Of a DNA stretch of 30,997 nt, positions 14,564 to 21,991 are shown in pieces. The DNA is from RFPW01 sp040401595. GTDB taxonomy: Bacteria; Pseudomonadota; Gammaproteobacteria; Burkholderiales; Burkholderiaceae_E. Each line of letters starts with the position of its first letter. Within the stretch, counting starts at the first letter, position 1. The stretch spans positions 1 to 30,997 of the forward strand of contig JBBAOE010000032.1 in NCBI GenBank assembly GCA_040401595.1, read 5' to 3'. The position numbers and the translations under genes are program-made. The notes below the pieces were generated by a model. The model was not told where the DNA came from and did no database searches. It was given only the letters and a program-made list of their open reading frames with translations.

Positions 14564-15913
14564 ATGATGGCCAGTCAGGATCTCGTCGAAGAGAACAATT
14601 ACAACGGCAATGAGGGTCCCCATCAGAGCGGCCAGCGCAGCGCCCGTCTTGGACGCGCCGGTATCTGGGTCTTGGTCCTGGGCTTACTAAGTTTCGTCGC
14701 TTGGGCAGCAGTTGCGCCGCTCGATGAAGGCGTGCCGACGTCAGGTCAGGTCACGATCGATACCAAACGCAAGGCTGTTCAGCATCTGCAGGGTGGCATC
14801 GTGAGCGAGGTGCTCGTGCGCGAAGGCGATGAGGTCCAAGAGGGTCAGGTCCTGATGCGCCTGGACGATGCAGCCACTCGGGCGAACTACGAGTCGGTGC
14901 GTCAGCGCTACCTATCGCTTCGGGCCACCGAGGCCCGGCTGCTCGCAGAGCAGCTTGGACGGGAGCGAATCGACATGCATCCGGACGTGAAAGTGGCGCA
15001 GGACGATCCGAACATTCGCCGCCAGGTCGAAGCGCAAGCGCATCTGTTCGATACCCGTCGACTCGGACTGAAAGCCGAAATCCAGGCATTCGAAGAAAAC
15101 ATTCGGGGACAGGAGGGCCAGATCCTGTCGTTTAACAGCATGCTCGAGAGCCGGCAGACCCAGCGCCGCCTGCTGATCGAACAACTCGACAAAATCCGCG
15201 AGTTGGTTGCCGAAGGTTATGCGCCACGCAATCAGCAACTCGATCTGGAACGCCAGGTGGCCGACCTCACTGCAGCTACGACAGAACTGCAGGGAAACGC
15301 GCTACGGGCGCGGCAAACCATCGCTGAACTGCGCCAACGCATCATCGCGCGCCGTCAGGACTATCGTAAAGAAACCGATAATCAACTGGTGGACACCGCA
15401 CGCGATGCGCAATCCGACCAAGGGAAGGTCGTCGCGCTGACCGGGGAACTCGAGCGTACGGTGATCAAGTCCCCGGCCACCGGCCAGGTTGTCGGGCTCG
15501 CGTTCCAAACCGTGGGTGGCGTAATTGCACCGGGACAAAAGCTGATGGACATCGTTCCAGCCAGTGATGCGCTGCTGCTGGAAGCCCGTGTCCCCCCCAA
15601 TCTGATTGACAGTGTCAAATCGGGTCTGATGGCCGATGTGCGGTTCTCGACCTTCGCGCATTCGCCGCAACTGGTGGTTCAGGGCAAGGTGGTCTCCGTA
15701 TCGGGTGACCTGCTCTCCGAACCACAATCCGGAATCAGCTACTTCTTGGCACGGGTCGAGATCACGCCCGAAGGCATGAGCGCGCTCGGTAAGCGCCAGA
15801 TGCATCCCGGCATGCCGGCGGAGATCATCATTCTCACCGGCGAGCGTACGATGCTCACCTACCTTCTGAACCCGCTGACACGTCGCTTGGCGTCGTCGAT
15901 GAAGGAGCGGTGA
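14564..15913 (+). CDS. HlyD/PrtE-type membrane fusion (periplasmic adaptor) protein
   Basis: This 449-residue protein links the inner-membrane ABC exporter to the outer-membrane channel. It has a cytoplasmic N-terminal tail (about 1-30), one transmembrane helix (IWVLVLGLLSFVAWAAVAPL, about 34-53) and a lipoyl/barrel-sandwich half with VQHLQGGIVSEVLVREGDEVQEGQVL. A long coiled coil (about 105-290, Gln/Arg/Glu-rich) follows, then the second lipoyl half (VIKSPATGQVVGLAFQTVGGVIAPGQ). The beta-barrel C-terminus has HPGMPAEIIILTGERTMLTYLLNPL, a strong family signature. The 53-bp gap before it is unusually AT-rich (14520-14545) but shows no clear promoter. Spacing to the TolC gene is 4 bp, consistent with one operon. 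Confidence 0.95.
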   Translation: MMASQDLVEENNYNGNEGPHQSGQRSARLGRAGIWVLVLGLLSFVAWAAVAPLDEGVPTSGQVTIDTKRKAVQHLQGGIVSEVLVREGDEVQEGQVLMRLDDAATRANYESVRQRYLSLRATEARLLAEQLGRERIDMHPDVKVAQDDPNIRRQVEAQAHLFDTRRLGLKAEIQAFEENIRGQEGQILSFNSMLESRQTQRRLLIEQLDKIRELVAEGYAPRNQQLDLERQVADLTAATTELQGNALRARQTIAELRQRIIARRQDYRKETDNQLVDTARDAQSDQGKVVALTGELERTVIKSPATGQVVGLAFQTVGGVIAPGQKLMDIVPASDALLLEARVPPNLIDSVKSGLMADVRFSTFAHSPQLVVQGKVVSVSGDLLSEPQSGISYFLARVEITPEGMSALGKRQMHPGMPAEIIILTGERTMLTYLLNPLTRRLASSMKER

Positions 15914-15917
15914 AGCG

Positions 15918-17588
15918 ATGAAGCGCATGGATCGGTCGATGCTAAAAAGGGAGATTCCTGGGGAGCTTCGAGGGGGGCCTCATGGGACGTACAGCGGTAA
16001 GCACAGCGGGAAGCGCCGTTGGGTCAGCGGCGCGGGTCGTGGCCTGGCCCTGGCCTCGCTTGCACTGTGCGTGGCTCAGGCTCACGCCCAGGTACTTCCC
16101 TCGTTTCCCAGCCTCCCCTCCCTGCCAACCTTGCCCGCCTGGATGCAACCGCAATCCTGGTTCACGTCTGAGGCTGCGGAGTCCAAGCCGGCCACCACCC
16201 CGCCCCCACCGGCAGCCCAGACGCCTCCGAGAGCTCAGATCTATGAAGGCGTCCCGACGCCGCAGACTGGCCGCGTCCTAGGCCTGACCACGGGCACGCT
16301 GGCGGCACCGGCGCGCCCTCTGGGATTGTTGGAGGCCTGGCGTCTGGCGCTCGACAACGATCCCACCCTGCGTGCGGCCTGGGCCGGGGCTGCCGCGGGA
16401 CGCGAGCGTTTGCCGCAAGCCAATGCGCAACTGCTGCCCAACGTCGCGGCCAGCGCGGCTCGTTACAACAACGATGTCAATCGCGACGCCCTCGACGCTC
16501 AGTCGCAAGCGGTAAGCAGTCGAAATCGTTACATCAGTCGAAATGAAACGCTGACGCTACGTCAGCCGATCCTGCGCCAGCAAAATAGAGTCGGCGTCCG
16601 GCAGGCAAACTACCAGGTCGAAGATGCGGAAGCCGTTCTCGAGCGCGAAGTCCAGAACCTGGCAGTCCGGGTCGCGGGCGCCTACTTTGACCTCATGCAG
16701 GTACGCGATCAGGCTCAACTGCTCGAATCACAAAGTGAATTCCTGCAATCCCGCCTGACCGCTGCGAGCCGCGCGATCGCCAGTGGAACCGGAACCCGGA
16801 CGGACCTGGACGACGCGCAGGCCCGCTTCGACCTGAATCGGGCTCAGCGCCTCGAGGCCACCCAAGCGATTCAGGCCCGGCGCCGACAACTCCAGGCGCT
16901 CGTCAACCGCCCCATCGGCGAACTCTCATCGCTCGACCCCGTGCGCCTGTCGCTCGTCCCGCCCACGCCGGTTTCGGCCGAGGCCTGGGTGCTCCTGGCG
17001 ATCGACAACAGCCCAGAGGTACGCTCAGCGCGGGCCCGGCTCGACGCGGCGACCGAGGAAGTCAATCGAGCCAAAGCAGCGCATTACCCCACGGTCGACG
17101 CGGTCGCACAGTGGCAGCGTTCGCGCAGCGAAGTCATCACCCAGCCGCAGACGGGGTACACCAACTCCAGCATTGGGATTCAGATGAACCTGCCACTTTA
17201 TGGGGGCGGCTATACCGAAAGCACCATACGCGAGGCCCGCGCGCAGCAAGTTCGCCTCAGTGAAGTGCTGGAGGCCACGCAACTCGATCTGGGAGTGCGC
17301 GTCCACACGGAATACAACGCCATCACCGAAGGCATCGACCGGATCAAGGCACTAGAAGTCGCCGCCCGCTCGGCCGAGGTTGCGTTGGATTCCGCCCGCA
17401 AAAGCGTCCTTGCAGGCGTGCGTTCATCGTTGGATGTCCTCAACGCCCAGCAACAAAAGGTGCAGGTGTTGCGCGATCTGGCGCAGGCCCGCTACAGCCT
17501 TTTGCTGTCGAGAGTCCGTCTCCTGTCGCTGGTTGGACGCATTGATGAGACCGCGTTCGCGGGGATCAGCGAGTCATTACAGCAATGA
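15918..17588 (+). CDS. TolC-family outer membrane channel of the type I secretion system
   Basis: This 556-residue outer-membrane efflux protein is expected to form the trimeric channel-tunnel through which RTX substrates leave the cell. A long basic N-region precedes a signal peptide hydrophobic core (GLALASLALCVAQAHAQ, cleavage near residue 40). An unusual Pro-rich segment of about 80 residues (PSFPSLPSLPTLP, PPPPAAQTPP) follows before the conserved domain. The two OEP repeats start at LLEAWRLALDNDPTLRAAWAGAAAGRERLPQANAQLLP and at VLLAIDNSPEVRSARARLDAATEEVNRAKAAHYPTV, and MNLPLYGGGYTESTIREA is typical of TolC. GGAG upstream of the ATG and the 4-bp gap to the HlyD gene support the start. It is the last gene of the operon; no terminator was recognised downstream. 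Confidence 0.93.
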   Translation: MKRMDRSMLKREIPGELRGGPHGTYSGKHSGKRRWVSGAGRGLALASLALCVAQAHAQVLPSFPSLPSLPTLPAWMQPQSWFTSEAAESKPATTPPPPAAQTPPRAQIYEGVPTPQTGRVLGLTTGTLAAPARPLGLLEAWRLALDNDPTLRAAWAGAAAGRERLPQANAQLLPNVAASAARYNNDVNRDALDAQSQAVSSRNRYISRNETLTLRQPILRQQNRVGVRQANYQVEDAEAVLEREVQNLAVRVAGAYFDLMQVRDQAQLLESQSEFLQSRLTAASRAIASGTGTRTDLDDAQARFDLNRAQRLEATQAIQARRRQLQALVNRPIGELSSLDPVRLSLVPPTPVSAEAWVLLAIDNSPEVRSARARLDAATEEVNRAKAAHYPTVDAVAQWQRSRSEVITQPQTGYTNSSIGIQMNLPLYGGGYTESTIREARAQQVRLSEVLEATQLDLGVRVHTEYNAITEGIDRIKALEVAARSAEVALDSARKSVLAGVRSSLDVLNAQQQKVQVLRDLAQARYSLLLSRVRLLSLVGRIDETAFAGISESLQQ

Positions 17589-17608
17589 ACACGTTCACCC
17601 AGGTCCTA

Positions 17609-17672
17609 AGTCTCTACCGTTACTGCGCTCACTACAGTCTCTGCGGTATGTGCGGTCTCTGCGGTCTCTACC
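17609..17672. repeat. Degenerate GTCTCT(G/A)C(G/C)G repeats between convergent genes
   Basis: Four copies of a ~10-base unit, GTCTCTaCCG or GTCTCTgCGG, occur at about 17610, 17637, 17654 and 17663, mostly in the gap between the TolC and cyclophilin stop codons. No hairpin with a T-run was found. Function unknown; possibly slippage-generated. Confidence 0.6.
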
Positions 17673-17676
17673 GTAT

Positions 17677-18663
17677 CTATTTAGTCTGAGCGGCCGATTG
17701 AACCAACACATCGTTGACCGGGAAGTCGCTCAGTCCGAACCGGGCCGCCGTAGGGACTGCCCCAATGGCGTCCATCACGGTCAGACCCTGCACCACGCGA
17801 CCAAACACCGCGTAGCCCGGCTGGGCATCGCTGACGTAGTTCAGCGCCGGGTTGTCGACCAGGTTGAAAAAGAACTGCGAGGTGGCCGAATTGGGATCGG
17901 GCGTTCGAGCCATCGCGATCGTGCCGCGCAGGTTGGCCAGACCTTTGTTCGACTCCAGTGCGATCGCAGCAACCGCACCTGCCTGGACAACCGGTACGGC
18001 TGTCGCGGTACTCAGCAAGTTGCCCGCTGGACCGGTGGCTGGTACCAGCCAGCCTGCCTGCGCGACGAAGCTGCCAATCACGCGGTGAAAAAGGGTATTG
18101 GTGTAAAAAGCCGTACGCACGTATTGAAGAAAATTATCCACAGTGACCGGAGCCACCGTCGGATTGAGCTCCACGATCAGGCTCCCCAGCGTCGTCACCA
18201 GCGTGACCTGCGGGTCGGGTACGGCGAAGGTTTGTGCCTTCAATACGGTAGCACCGGCTCCCTTGATCTGAAGCTCGACGGCAGCCGCGCCGGTCGCAGT
18301 CGGGGTGCAGCGCCAGTTGAGCTCGGTAGTGCTAGCCGGTGTCCCAGCACCGCTGGACGGAGCGACCGCAACGAGGCCGGTGCAGTTGCGAGCACTTGCC
18401 GTCACGCTGGTATCGAGTGCGGTACCCGTGACCTTGAACTGGGTGATCTGACGATAGCTCAGTCGGTCAGCCTGAATATCGGTCACGGTTGGAGTCTTGG
18501 GTGCGACGGTAGTGGACGACATGGAGTCGCCCGATGAACCGCCACCGCAACCTGTCAGCCAGAGACTGGACAGGACCGCCAGCGTCGGCCCCAGCGAAGC
18601 ACGCAGGGCAGTTCGTGGGGCGCTTGGGAGGACGTTTTGGCGTTCGCTTCCTAGGGTACCCAA
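17677..18663 (-). CDS. Cyclophilin-type peptidyl-prolyl isomerase, probable lipoprotein
   Basis: From the chosen TTG this is 328 residues. A lipoprotein signal peptide (TLAVLSSLWLTGC, lipobox Cys at 39) is followed by a GGGSSGDSMSS linker and a ~100-residue Ig-like domain with a Cys pair. The C-terminal cyclophilin domain has VTTLGSLIVELNPTVAPVTVDNFLQYV, the active-site FHRVIGSFVAQAGW, and GTIAMARTPDPNSATSQFFFN. It would catalyse proline isomerisation in proteins outside the cytoplasm and, as a lipid-anchored protein, may help fold secreted or outer-membrane proteins. The start is uncertain: no ATG precedes the signal peptide. TTG codons at 18663, 18720 and 18855 are in frame, and the shortest gives the best lipoprotein signal. 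It is convergent with TolC and divergent from the YjbH-like gene. Confidence 0.82.
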   Translation of the reverse strand: MGTLGSERQNVLPSAPRTALRASLGPTLAVLSSLWLTGCGGGSSGDSMSSTTVAPKTPTVTDIQADRLSYRQITQFKVTGTALDTSVTASARNCTGLVAVAPSSGAGTPASTTELNWRCTPTATGAAAVELQIKGAGATVLKAQTFAVPDPQVTLVTTLGSLIVELNPTVAPVTVDNFLQYVRTAFYTNTLFHRVIGSFVAQAGWLVPATGPAGNLLSTATAVPVVQAGAVAAIALESNKGLANLRGTIAMARTPDPNSATSQFFFNLVDNPALNYVSDAQPGYAVFGRVVQGLTVMDAIGAVPTAARFGLSDFPVNDVLVQSAAQTK

Positions 18664-18804
18664 TCGAGTATGGTGCGGTTTGGAGGGATGCCCCCCAAAA
18701 GTTGTGCCGTGTAGAATCAAGTTCGAAATCGCAGCATTCAGGTCGATCTTTGAAGTTTGACCTTTGAAGTTCGACCGACTGCTGACGTCCGTAGAGGTGA
18801 TGGG
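18664..18804. promoter_or_regulatory. Divergent promoter region with a tandem 14-bp repeat
   Basis: Between the cyclophilin lipoprotein and the YjbH-like gene, TTTGAAGTTTGACC (18749-18762) is followed directly by TTTGAAGTTCGACC (18763-18776), with one mismatch. GGTCGA (18741-18746) is also an inverted match to TCGACC at the end of the second copy. This looks like a transcription-factor site. TAGAAT (18712-18717) could be a -10 for the YjbH-like gene, but no good -35 is spaced for it. Confidence 0.45.
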
Positions 18805-20889
18805 ATGTTGGGCCGAAGTGTAATGGGGAATGGCGGGGCTGTCGCGGCGACCCAAACCATGAAAACGTTGTTCGCCGCGCTGGTAGGGTCGTTCGTCGCC
18901 ACGTCCGCACTCGCTCAGACGACCTTGTCGCCCAACGGCTACAGCGGTCTCGGCATGACACCCAGTGCACAGACCATCCCGGGCGGTATGGCGATCATCG
19001 ACCGGTCCTCGGCCCTGCCAGGTGCTCCGTTCGCAGGACCTGAGTCCAGAGGCCCTTCAGGACAAAACACTCAGGTCGGGTTTGGCCTGACCGACAATTT
19101 CGAAGTAATCGGGCGACTGGCAACGCAGGATCAGAACTGCAATCAGTTTGTTCCAGGTGCTTGTCCACCTGGCACCATCCGCGACTTCTCGGCCGGACTG
19201 AAATATTCCTTACCGGTGGAATGGTTGAAGCGCAATTCCGCCAGCGTGGCCATGGGCCTCAACGATGCTGGGGGCGCGGCGTCGCTGTTTCGCTCCTACT
19301 ACCTGGTCGGCAGCAAATCCCTTGGCTCGTTTGACGTCTCGCTGGGAGCCGCAAAAGGCGTGGGGAATGCGGCACCGCTGCAGGGTGGATTCGGCGCACT
19401 CGGCTGGAGCCCGACGTCCTGGTCCAAACTCAGCGTCCAACGCATCGGACCTGACACCTGGGCATCGGCGGCTCTGGTGTCGCCCACGTTCTTCGGCGGA
19501 ATGAGTGCCAGCGTCAATCTAAACCGTAGCATCAATGACACCGCGCTCACACCCCGGCAGTGGGCGGGCGTCTCCGTGAGTATTCCGCTCGATGCGGTAC
19601 GCAAGCTCCCCGCGAGTGTGGCTGAGCGCCCGAGTCGACGTTCTGTGAAGGCAACGAAGCCCACAGAACTGGCAGAGACGTTCAAGCGCAAGGGATTTTA
19701 CGGCCCCAAAATCGGCGAGACCAAAGACGGCACGGTCGTGATCGAGCTCGAGAACACGGGCTATCTCTGGAACGTGCTGGACGCGACCGGCGTTGCGTTA
19801 GGCGTGGTGGCCGGCGCCTACGGTGATACCAAGAAAGTGTTCGATCTCTCCATTACCACCCGTGGCATTGGATTGTTAAGGGCCACCGGCAGCGCAGCTT
19901 GCGTCAAACAATGGCTGGAGTCCGAAACCGGGTCCTGTGCAGATCTGAAAATCACCTCGATGCTGCAGGATCAGGACGAGCCCTTCAAGACCGTGCGCTG
20001 GCAAAAAAATGATCTCTGGACCTTTCGGCCAGAGCTTGTGTTGAGCCCGGCAGTGATTTCGGCCATCGCGACTGAAGTCGGCTCGCTCGATTTTGACCTG
20101 GCAGTAAGCGCCAATCTCGTCGTACCGCTGTGGCAGGGCGCAACCTTCGAGGTCAACCAGCTGGTCCCGACCGGCGTGCATACCGATGACTTTCGATCGG
20201 GCGGCGCCTATTACCAGTCCCGCCTACAATCCGGCATCACACGGCGTATGGTCCATCAGATCCTGAGCTTTCCCTCACTCGCCACCCAAGCTCGGATCAG
20301 CCTCGGCACGGCCTACACGGCGTTTCGCGGAATTCAGTTGGAGACCCAGACCACCACCCCGAACGGGCGACATCGCGGGGGCATCCAGGCGGGAAATTTC
20401 GAAACCGACCGACTACCCTTTAACAACAAGCGCAGTTACACCTTGTTGAACTATCGCTACGCCTGGAATGACGATCAGACCCTGACAACCGAAATCAACC
20501 AGGGCAAGTTTTTCGGTGGCGATGAGGGCTACATGATCAGCCAGAAGTTCTGGCATGGCGAGAGCAACATCTCGATCTACTTCCGGCGCAGCCACCAGCC
20601 AGGGACGCCCGATGTGTCGTTTGCTGGCCTGCAGGTCAATTTCCCGATCACCCCGCGAAGCAACCCCGGTATCCGCTACGCTGGGCTACAGGGCGTGAGC
20701 CAATGGAGCTACAGCTTTGAAACCAAGATCCTGGAGCAGGACAATCGGCTGACCGCGGGCTATGGTGCAATCCCGACCCTGGGCGATGCGTTGTCGACGA
20801 CGCTCAACCGTGATCGTTCCAGCACGCAGTACTTACGCGACAACAGCTGGCGGGTCAAAAACGCGTTCATCAACCTGACGGATGAATGA
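18805..20889 (+). CDS. YjbH-like outer membrane protein (exopolysaccharide-associated)
   Basis: The protein has a signal peptide with core MKTLFAALVGSFVATSALAQ, followed by LSPNGYSGLGMTPSAQTIPGGMAIIDRSS, the PTN/GYxGLxxTPSA opening typical of YjbH-type beta-barrel proteins. Many alternating hydrophobic strands follow. The C-terminal region (NPGIRYAGLQGVSQWSYSFETKI, GYGAIPTLGDALSTTLNRDRSS) also fits the family. YjbH proteins are linked to exopolysaccharide production or export at the outer membrane. The start at 18805 has AGAGG 7 nt upstream; a start at 18859 would give a shorter, cleaner signal peptide but lacks a Shine-Dalgarno. It overlaps the WecA-like gene by 8 bp, so they form one unit. 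The other yjb genes (yjbEFG) are not in the window. The family call is from motif recognition without a search. Confidence 0.68.
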   Translation: MLGRSVMGNGGAVAATQTMKTLFAALVGSFVATSALAQTTLSPNGYSGLGMTPSAQTIPGGMAIIDRSSALPGAPFAGPESRGPSGQNTQVGFGLTDNFEVIGRLATQDQNCNQFVPGACPPGTIRDFSAGLKYSLPVEWLKRNSASVAMGLNDAGGAASLFRSYYLVGSKSLGSFDVSLGAAKGVGNAAPLQGGFGALGWSPTSWSKLSVQRIGPDTWASAALVSPTFFGGMSASVNLNRSINDTALTPRQWAGVSVSIPLDAVRKLPASVAERPSRRSVKATKPTELAETFKRKGFYGPKIGETKDGTVVIELENTGYLWNVLDATGVALGVVAGAYGDTKKVFDLSITTRGIGLLRATGSAACVKQWLESETGSCADLKITSMLQDQDEPFKTVRWQKNDLWTFRPELVLSPAVISAIATEVGSLDFDLAVSANLVVPLWQGATFEVNQLVPTGVHTDDFRSGGAYYQSRLQSGITRRMVHQILSFPSLATQARISLGTAYTAFRGIQLETQTTTPNGRHRGGIQAGNFETDRLPFNNKRSYTLLNYRYAWNDDQTLTTEINQGKFFGGDEGYMISQKFWHGESNISIYFRRSHQPGTPDVSFAGLQVNFPITPRSNPGIRYAGLQGVSQWSYSFETKILEQDNRLTAGYGAIPTLGDALSTTLNRDRSSTQYLRDNSWRVKNAFINLTDE

Positions 20890-21970
20890 CGACCTGCACT
20901 CCTCAGGCGGGGTCGCGCTCAGCGGATTTCTAGTCTCCGCGCTGGCCGCGTGGCTCCTAAGCCGCGCCTCGGTCAAGACCTCGATGGGGATGGACCGCGC
21001 AACCGGAGTGCAGAAATTCCATGTACGGCCTACCTCCCGGCTCGGCGGTGTGGCGATTGTACTGGGCGTCTTCGCCGGGGTGTTTCTGTCAACCGACTCC
21101 CTGGGTTGGGTCCTGACGCTTTGCGCGGTCCCGGTCTTCGCCGGCGGCTTAGTCGAAGACATCACCCACCGGGTCGGCCCAAGCGCGCGATTATTCCTGG
21201 CGATTGTCTCGGCCAGCGCGAGTTATGTCTGGCTCGGGATTGGCGTCCACCATACCGACGTATGGCCCATCGACCAGTTGCTGGCCCTGCCGTTTGCGGG
21301 TTATCTGATCACGATGCTTGTCGTCGCTGGCTTCACGAATGGCGTCAACATCATCGACGGCTTTCATGGTCTGGCCGCTGGGACGGCCGCGATCATGATG
21401 ACGAGCTTCCTGGTGATGGCGTGGCAGGCCGGGGACGCGTTCATGGTGCAGCTATGCGGACTATCGATCGCATGTGTAGCCGGATTTCTATTGCTCAATT
21501 GGCCTCGCGGCAAGATTTTCTTGGGCGACTCGGGCGCCTACCTGCTCGGATTCTGGGTCGTTGAAATCGGCCTGCTCTTGGTCATGCGCAACCCCGATGT
21601 TTCCCCCATGGCACCCGTAGTGGTCGGCATCTTTCCGCTGATCGAAACGCTGTTCTCGATGTATCGGCGCAAATTCGTACGCAACCATCCAGTCAACCAC
21701 CCCGACGCCCTGCATCTGCACACCCTGGTCTACCGGCGGCTCGTCTCCAGCCCGGCGATCCACCGAACGCAAGAGCTCAAAAACCGAGCGAACTCGCGGG
21801 TTGCCTGGTTTTTCTGGCTGCCCGCCGGCGGGTTTGGCGCCCTAGCCATCGCCTTCCAGACCAACACCCCAATCCTGTTGGTCGTGATGCTCGCGTATTT
21901 CGGGAGCTATCTGTGGCTCTACCAACGGCTGATTCGGTTCCGGGCGCCGGGGTGGATGCGGTTGCGATAG
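20882..21970 (+). CDS. WecA/MraY-type polyprenyl-phosphate sugar-1-phosphate transferase
   Basis: This 362-residue, roughly ten-helix inner-membrane protein fits the Glycos_transf_4 family. It would transfer a sugar-1-phosphate, often HexNAc-1-P, from a UDP-sugar to undecaprenyl phosphate to start a lipid-linked glycan. Visible motifs are the N-terminal KFHVRPTSRLGGVAI, GGLVEDITHRVGPSARL in place of the usual GxxDD motif, TNGVNIIDGFHGLAAG, FLGDSGAYLLGF, and the cytoplasmic HPDALHLHTLVYRR (His-rich loop). The ED for DD change is, as far as I recall, common in a betaproteobacterial subgroup, so activity is still likely. It overlaps the YjbH-like gene by 8 bp, suggesting coupled expression and a joint role in exopolysaccharide synthesis. 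It ends in GCGATA repeats that extend past the stop. Confidence 0.88.
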   Translation: MNDDLHSSGGVALSGFLVSALAAWLLSRASVKTSMGMDRATGVQKFHVRPTSRLGGVAIVLGVFAGVFLSTDSLGWVLTLCAVPVFAGGLVEDITHRVGPSARLFLAIVSASASYVWLGIGVHHTDVWPIDQLLALPFAGYLITMLVVAGFTNGVNIIDGFHGLAAGTAAIMMTSFLVMAWQAGDAFMVQLCGLSIACVAGFLLLNWPRGKIFLGDSGAYLLGFWVVEIGLLLVMRNPDVSPMAPVVVGIFPLIETLFSMYRRKFVRNHPVNHPDALHLHTLVYRRLVSSPAIHRTQELKNRANSRVAWFFWLPAGGFGALAIAFQTNTPILLVVMLAYFGSYLWLYQRLIRFRAPGWMRLR

Positions 21971-21981
21971 CGATAGCGATA
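21964..21981. repeat. Hexanucleotide GCGATA x3 across the stop codon
   Basis: Three perfect tandem GCGATA units (21964-21981) cover the last codon and TAG stop of the WecA-like gene. Loss or gain of whole units would leave the protein unchanged, because the first unit already contains the stop. AGCCCT and AGGGCT just downstream could form a weak stem between the convergent genes. Confidence 0.7.
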
Positions 21982-21991
21982 GCTTAAGCCC

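Noticed and set aside
17380..18537. 385-codon plus-strand ORF across the TolC end and the cyclophilin gene
   Set aside because: It covers the 3' end of TolC in another frame and the antisense of the cyclophilin domain; no plausible product.
21110..21180. ED instead of DD in the WecA-like motif as a sign of inactivity
   Set aside because: I recall the same ED in related betaproteobacterial transferases, and the other motifs (NGVNIIDG, GDSGAYLLG, HPDALHLH) are intact.
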